A DNA stretch of 64,000 nt from Caenorhabditis remanei (Eukaryota > Nematoda > Chromadorea > Rhabditida > Rhabditidae). The translations under genes were made by a program, and so were the position numbers. The notes under the pieces are model-generated. The model did no database searches. It worked only from the letters and a program-made list of their open reading frames with translations, and was not told where the DNA came from. The stretch spans positions 16,225,717 to 16,289,716 of the forward strand of contig NC_071330.1 in NCBI RefSeq assembly GCF_010183535.1, read 5' to 3'. Below are positions 58,189 through 64,000 of the stretch, piece after piece. Within the stretch, counting starts at the first letter, position 1; each line of letters opens with the position of its first letter.

Positions 58189-61100
58189 TTGAATTTTACA
58201 TGGTTCGATAGAGATTTAGGAAAAAATAAACTTGAACTGACTCATCTTTTTCCCTATGCGATTGCTGAAAAAGTTGGAGAAAACATCAAAAAGTTGAATT
58301 CCTTGGCTGGAAAAGCAAAGTCAGCATTGCCCACATTCCACAACCTCAAACAACTCTTCATCCACCGGTTTCATCGTTCTGGTAATCGGGAGTTGACTCT
58401 TACCTCTGGTTTTCCCAATGGATTCAGTGATTTGCAATTGATTTCCGATGATTTGATGGATCCATGGGTGCAATCAGTGGTGGATGGACAATCGGAGTCG
58501 CTGGCAGAAGCTATGGAGCAATTGAAACTATTTGGCAAGGCGATTGGATCAATGGATGGTTCCTTTTCATTTCCACCTGGAGGAGATCAAGTTCTGAGAG
58601 ATGTCTACGAGAGAGCTGCTCAACTTGCAGAGATATCTGAAAAGTTTGGAGGATTGGATGAGAATACGAAGCAATTCAAGATAGATGTACGGAAGTCTCA
58701 AATGAAACCTTCAAATTTGGACAAGTTCAACAATTTGATGGAGAAAATTAATCTTCTGGGAGATCAATACCAGGCAACTCTGAAAGTTATCGACCTGGCT
58801 GCAAAGTTGACTGGAGATAACAACGACGATCTGTCAAAGATGCTGAAAATAATTGCAAATTCTAATACTAAAACTGCTCCAACTCAATTGAAAACTCTTC
58901 GGGAAAGTTTGGAATTCAAGACGATTCTCGATCTTCTCCGAGGTGCTGAAAAAGAGCTAAATACTCTGCAGAATCAAAACTCTACGGTCATCGATCTTGC
59001 GAAGACAATCGGAGAAGAATATGGAGAGGTGAAGACGTATATGGATGGATTGGGTGGATTCTTTGATGGTGTTGATCAGATTCGACATCTCAAGGGAGTC
59101 GATGTGTTGGGAGAAGTCATTGAAGCCATCAAAATGTTCCGAGGATACAATGAAAGTGCGCTGAGTTTTGGGAAAATCAAGGAAGCCATTCCGAGTGTCC
59201 AACAGAAGATGGTGGATCTCCAGGTGGCTATGGGTATCTTGAAAGTTGCGGATAGTTTAGAAGTGAATGCGTTGGCTGGACTTCAGGATGTGCTTCTAGA
59301 CTCTCAAACAATTGGATCGGCGTCACGGATCTTTTGGAGTATAAAGAAGGTCGACAAGGTTGTTGTGTTGGGGCAAGAGACGGTGAAGATTATTCAAGAT
59401 AAGATTAAGGGTGTGGATCAGGATGATCAGAAGAATTTCGATCAGTTACTCCTAATCGATAACCAGTTGACTACTGTATACGCACAAATCGATGGAGTCA
59501 AAAAGTCTGCCCTACCACCTCTTACATCTGATCTATCCTCACTTCATCCTGTCTTCTCATTGGCTAAATCTGCTCCAGGAACCCCCATGGACTTTTTGGA
59601 GATTGGAAAAACGGTTGAGAAACTTACCAAAGATATCACATTGACACCTGAACAGCTCAAGTCACTTCTGGAAGTCAAGAGGAATCTGGAGACCATTGAC
59701 ACCCTTGGATTGGACTATGCTAGGCGCCACAAGGATATCGATGAATCCAAGAAGGCGCTCGATCAGATGGACTTGTTTTTCGCGGACTTTAAGATAAAAG
59801 TGACACCAGTTACAACAACTTCAATGATTCCACCTCCAACATCTTCGACTCCGCCACTTGGACAGTTACAATCAAATGCATCGACTGGAGCTCTTGGAGG
59901 AAATGGAGAGTCAAAAGTGGAGGGAGGAAATTGGATTGAGGAGTGAGTTGGATTTGTTTGAGGCGCTTTGCTAAAGTGAATATTTTCAGAAACCCTTTCT
60001 ATTCTGCGCTCATCGCAATCGTTTTTCTCTTATGTTGTGTCGGTATCCCCAGACTTGCAAAATATCGGCCCGGCCCGGCTCGGCCCGTCGGCCCGGAGTC
60101 AAAAAATGAGCACAGCTTTTTCACAAAATTTTTCGAAATTTTTTGAAATTTTCGTCAAAAATAGTCAAAAATCCTATGTAAACTTGAGTTTTATCGATAT
60201 GTAAAAACATAGTCGAAAATTCGACTATTTTGCGAAAAAAACAAAAAAATTTCAAAAAAATTCAAATTTTCAAATTTTTGTACTGTGACCCGGGCCGACC
60301 GGGCCGGGCCGGGCCGGTGAAAATTCTCAAATCGGCCCGGCCCGGCCCGGCCCGGCCCGGCCCGTTGCAAGTATGGGTATCCCTGTTGCGATATGCTGGT
60401 GTAGAAGGAGAAAGAGTCCAGCGGATGAGAAGAATTTGGAAGATGTTGAAAAAGGAGACAACACGAAGCAACACAAAGTGAGCGTCAAGAAAAATGAAAG
60501 CTATTCGTCAGATGAGGAGCCGGTGAAGGAAGTGACAAAAGTGGCAAAAGAGGAGAAGAAAAAGGAAAAGGCGAAACGGAAATCGATAAAGTCGAGCAAA
60601 AAGGAAGATGAGCCAGAACTAAAAGTGGAGAAAACTCAGGAATCGTGGAAGTCTGAGAAAGATCAACCGGGTGAGTGGTCTCGTGGTGGAAAGATTTGGA
60701 TGACATGCTTATTGCAAATTTTGCGCTGATTCCAGAATCTGTAACTCAATTTCTCTGTTTCCAGCATTCAAGCAGTTTCCCGTCGGCGTAATCCGACTGT
60801 ATTTTCTTCTTGCTCAACTGAAACGACGAACTCTGCTGACTCACCTGAAACGTTTTCCGTTCATTTCCGTACCGAATACAGTTTTGTTTGCTATGCACAT
60901 GAAAGACGTGTTCGATGGAGTGACTGCGGAATGGTATCCACACCTGACGAACTCAGTCATAGATCTGGTCCGATGGTTTCGGTAAGAGTATTATTCACAC
61001 AAAAGGCAACAGATTTCCATTACAGATACATGAATCCGTGGTCTGGGATAGATCGTCTGAAGTTGAAAAAGGTCATCTTCCCGGGTGGTGTACTTCATGC

Positions 61101-63215
61101 GAATCTAATCACTTTTGTGAACAAAGCCAAGATGGTTCTGCTAGAGTCACCACAAAACAAGCGAGACAATAGAAACGACACGAATGGATTGTTTTGGCAA
61201 GCCGTCGCACAAGAGAATCCCGGCTATATTCTGGACTTTGCGGATCCGGACGAAAGTGAGTATGGGTTTAAACTGGTAAAATTAAAATTATTATAATTCA
61301 GGAAGAATCGAAAAGTGCAGTGTTTATTTTCCGACTGAAAAGAACGATACGATGGAGTACGGAGATGGAAAAGTGAAAGTGAAGTGTATGAATGTTGAGA
61401 GAGAACGAAAATATGGACTGGTCAAGTACACACAGCGTGGTGTTCGAGTAAGTTGGGATGTACTTCTAGCTCTGAAACTTTGACGCTATCGGGGGTTTTG
61501 AATAGCAAAACTGTTCATATAGAATGTAAAAGTATAAAGCGCAGGGTAAACCATAATAGAAATTGTTTGAAAACGGCAGAGCGTGACATTATTATTATTA
61601 TTATCAATTTACGCAAGCTAATGTACAGTACTGGTCGAAAGATCGCTCAAAAGAAACTTTGGCCTTTTTCAGCTGGAATTGTTCAACTTTGAGAGTGCGT
61701 CATGGTAATACATTGTCCACAAAGTAAAGCATATATCAACCATACAAAACAAAGGTAGAACTTCATTTTTGTAGTCGACAACTTTTTTATACAAACAGTC
61801 ACTAGCAAGTTACATATTGACAAAGTAATTTTTCTCTGAAATTGACCAATTTCAGTGCACAATTGAACGATTTTTGAGCTGTCCGCTTAAAATGACCATA
61901 ACTCTCTAGGTAGTGTCCGTACAAAAAAGTCGTCATCTACAAAAATGAAGGTGTATCTTTGTTCTGTATGGTTTATACATAATTTACTTTGTGGGATTGT
62001 CCGTAATACCGTAACACCTTTCAAAGTGGGTGATTTTCAACTGAATACGGACAGACTGTATCTCTTACTGCACGGTACTGTAGCTATCTAGAAACCGTCA
62101 GTACAAAAAAGAATAAACTAAAAAAAAAGTTTTTTTATAATCTGACATTAGTGGGCTGCTATTAAGAAAGCACAGTTCCGACTGACAGGCTATCTACGAT
62201 CGTGCAAATCTGAAAACAAATTCGCACAACGTCGAAAACTTTCTATTTCTATTTCAGCGGCGAGCCAGAGGTCACCGTCACCATCCTCCACTACACTAAA
62301 TGGCCACGTAAGGGTTTCCCAGAGAATGTGGACACTATCGTCCGAATGATGGAAATAATTTCGACCACGAAACAAACCGTTTTTGTTCACTGCCCAGATG
62401 GAGCTGAAAAGTCTGGAGTGATTGCTCGTTAGTTTCTGATTTTCTGTCTCCCCCATGTATCAAAATGGTTTCAGTGATCTATGAGATGCGACTGAGAGTT
62501 TCGATTGGGAGTGGTAATTTAAAAGTGGCGGAATGTTTCAGTTTCATTAGAAACGGTCGCTCGAATACTGTGCCGACTCTCGATCATTTGTGCTTTGCCT
62601 TCATAGCATTTGTGAAGTGGATTGAGAAAGTAAGTGAACGATTTGTACGAGCTTCACCCGAGAAAAAGCCAAATCAAACAAAGCGCGAGAATCATGAATA
62701 TCACTCATAAAATATTCCAGGATCTTCAAAACTCGAAGACGGATCCCTCCACCAAAGATTACAATGAGAACACCCAGGCATCTTTGAAAGAATTCAATGA
62801 GATGTTCACAGAAATTTTGAAAGAAAAAGCAAGTGTAATCATTGCAAAAGATGCAAAACAACGCGAAAATGCCAAAATCAAAAAAATTGTGAAAAATGGG
62901 ATAAAGGAACATGAGAATGCTGAGATTGAGGATCTGAAGAAAAAAATCGATGAATTGAATATGATATGTTATGAGGGAAGCAATTATCACCAAGGATGGT
63001 TGGCACGTCAAAAAGAGATTGCTGAGGAAGACAAGAGAATAAAGAAGCTAGAAGAAACTAGGTTGATCGAGGCGAACCAAAAACTTGCTGACCAAATTGC
63101 TGAGGACCAACGCCAGGCACAGATGGAGACTCACACTGCTGAAGAGGAGAGAGTTGAAACGAAAGGAAGTAAAAGTTCTCGTTCTTCTGCCTCTTCTGAT
63201 TTATTGAACATATAA
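58189..63215 (+). CDS. membrane protein with inactive tyrosine-phosphatase-like domain
   Basis: Long helical ectodomain, one membrane helix, basic linker, then a PTP-like domain and a coiled-coil tail. Exons: about 58192-59942 (5' end unresolved), 59990-60670 (split by a MITE at 60050-60375), 60765-60981, 61026-61255, 61302-61447, 62265-62427, 62475-62629, 62721-63215. The layout recalls the nematode family joining WSN-type ectodomains to PTP domains, but no WSN domain, ATG or signal peptide is visible at the 5' end. The helix is FYSALIAIVFLLCCVG then IPVAICWC. PTP landmarks: HYTKWPRKG where active enzymes have WPD, and HCPDGAEKSG where the CX5R arginine should be (Lys instead). Both catalytic residues are lost, so it is probably a pseudophosphatase. 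The junction before exon 62265 uses a weak acceptor chosen to keep frame. AATAAA at 63245-63250 ends the gene. Confidence 0.75.
60050..60375. mobile_element. hAT-like MITE with CGGCC repeats, inside a coding exon
   Basis: A 326-bp element flanked by the perfect 8-bp direct repeat GGTATCCC (60042-60049 and 60376-60383). Termini are CAGACTTGCAA and TTGCAAGTATG. Internal arms are (CGGCC)n in opposite orientations around an AT-rich centre. The target duplication is part of the codons for the transmembrane helix (VGIPVA), so the insertion splits that exon. Confidence 0.85.
61626..62080. mobile_element. diverged Tc1-like MITE in the pseudophosphatase gene
   Basis: About 455 bp flanked by TA, starting CAGTACTGGTCGAAAGATCG and ending CGGTACTG. 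Inner arms share CATTTTTGTAGTCGACAACT and AGCAAGTTACATATTGACAA with the 21.6-kb element. It occupies the intron between 61447 and 62265. Confidence 0.75.
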
Positions 63216-64000
63216 ATTATTACTTGTCCGTCTTTTAATACTTGAATAAATTGTCTCTTTTGTTCAGATGTTTGTCTTTAAAGTTGTATACCTTACTGAC
63301 TCTTCTGATGGCTCTCTTGGTGAATCCCTTGCCGTGTTCTAATTTCAAATAAAAATGAGCAATAGCCATTTGCTGCTCGCTCAAAGTTCGGACTCTCTCT
63401 GTGACTACCGTATTTTTCAAACTATTTTATAGGTAAAGTACGGTAGAGAGCCGCCGTAAATCGAAATTCAGCAACGAGAGCCACAGTGTGTTCTTGTTTG
63501 TTTTCGATGATTTATTTTAAAAAATTTAAAGAAAAATAACAAATCTTTATAATTCAAATCAGAGACTAGCAAGTAGCCCCACCTTTCTCTTACAAACGAA
63601 TCCAGTGTTGACTGCACAATTATTGCTCATCCAAGTGCCACAAAAATAAATACATTTCACACTTCCCAACCGTGTGTACGACGGGCTACTTCTTATCTCT
63701 AAAACCCTCATATGTTTGTTTTCTCAATCAAACACAGCCCAAATGGAAGCAAATCATCTGAAATTTTTTCACAACAACTTTCGCTATCAGTGACTCCTCC
63801 TTATCATTTGTTTGCTCTGAAACCGCCCGAAAAAAGAGAAAAATTAAGAAGTTTCATATTTCAGAAAAGAAATTCAAATGAAAGGAAAACAGCAAGAAAA
63901 GAATTTCCAAGATTTCCGAAAATAATGGAAATCTAGGGAAGAATCTTGCTTTTCGATTTTAATTTAATTTCAGGTCAACACTGGATTCGTTTGTAAGAGA
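63216..64000. other. right-edge region with inverted copies of upstream-module sequence
   Basis: After the poly(A) signal (63245-63250) there is no gene I can support. It contains a diverged palindrome (63370-63485), a minus-strand copy of the MSP-RING upstream module (63725-63640: AGAGATAAGAAGTAGCCC, then GAAGTGTGAAATG), the inverted 52.1-kb block (63815-63765), and a 27-bp perfect inverted repeat (63586-63612 with 63974-64000). The TTTCAG at 63968-63973 could begin an exon that continues beyond the window. Confidence 0.6.

Noticed and set aside
58189..58191. TTG as the start codon of the pseudophosphatase gene
   Set aside because: Non-ATG initiation is unlikely here. The 5' end is more likely a missing exon or a truncation.
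60062..60365. (CGGCC)n read as a CpG island or coding GC-rich exon
   Set aside because: Flanked by an 8-bp target duplication and inverted termini, so it is a mobile element body.
63235..63420. 61-codon minus-strand frame
   Set aside because: The first third is palindromic repeat sequence and the rest shows no recognisable motif. It overlaps the 3' end of the plus-strand gene.

Overview
The window is nuclear DNA of a nematode, almost certainly a Caenorhabditis species other than C. elegans. The reasons are spliced genes with short T-rich acceptors (TTTTCAG), SL-type trans-splice acceptors just before start codons, introns packed with palindromic AT-rich repeats, and a conserved gene order acsd-1 / smr-1 / cdh-12 that I recall from C. 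elegans chromosome III. There is no prokaryotic content, CRISPR array or rRNA.

Left third (0.6-19.2 kb): acsd-1 (kynurenine-pathway decarboxylase, 8 exons, +) is followed about 0.4 kb later by smr-1 (Tudor-domain splicing factor, 4 exons, +), with operon-like spacing. A complete 12-exon Cys-loop ligand-gated channel gene lies antisense inside the 12.3-kb fifth intron of acsd-1. The introns carry two palindromic repeat families and several tRNA-like elements, three of them back-to-back pairs.

Middle (19.2-51.9 kb): a repeat-rich intergenic stretch with truncated tRNA-like A/B-box repeats and a Tc1-like MITE leads into cdh-12, a 24-exon, about 2,873-residue non-classical cadherin. Its introns hold at least a dozen copies of one MITE, an intact antisense tRNA-Ile(AAU), and a broken antisense relic of a protein-primed-type family B DNA polymerase, most like those of Polinton/Maverick elements.

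Right fifth (52-64 kb): a fast-evolving, probably sperm-related cluster. It contains two tandem genes fusing an MSP domain, a coiled coil and a RING finger (the first with a scrambled RING), an inverted truncated duplicate, and a membrane protein with a pseudo-tyrosine-phosphatase domain whose transmembrane exon is split by a hAT-like GC-rich MITE. A GATA-containing upstream module recurs several times in both orientations across this cluster. A 27-bp perfect inverted repeat ends exactly at the window edge.

The conserved left genes serve metabolism, splicing, signalling and adhesion. The right cluster looks lineage-specific. All gene models come from reading splice signals and frames by eye; no transcript evidence was available.
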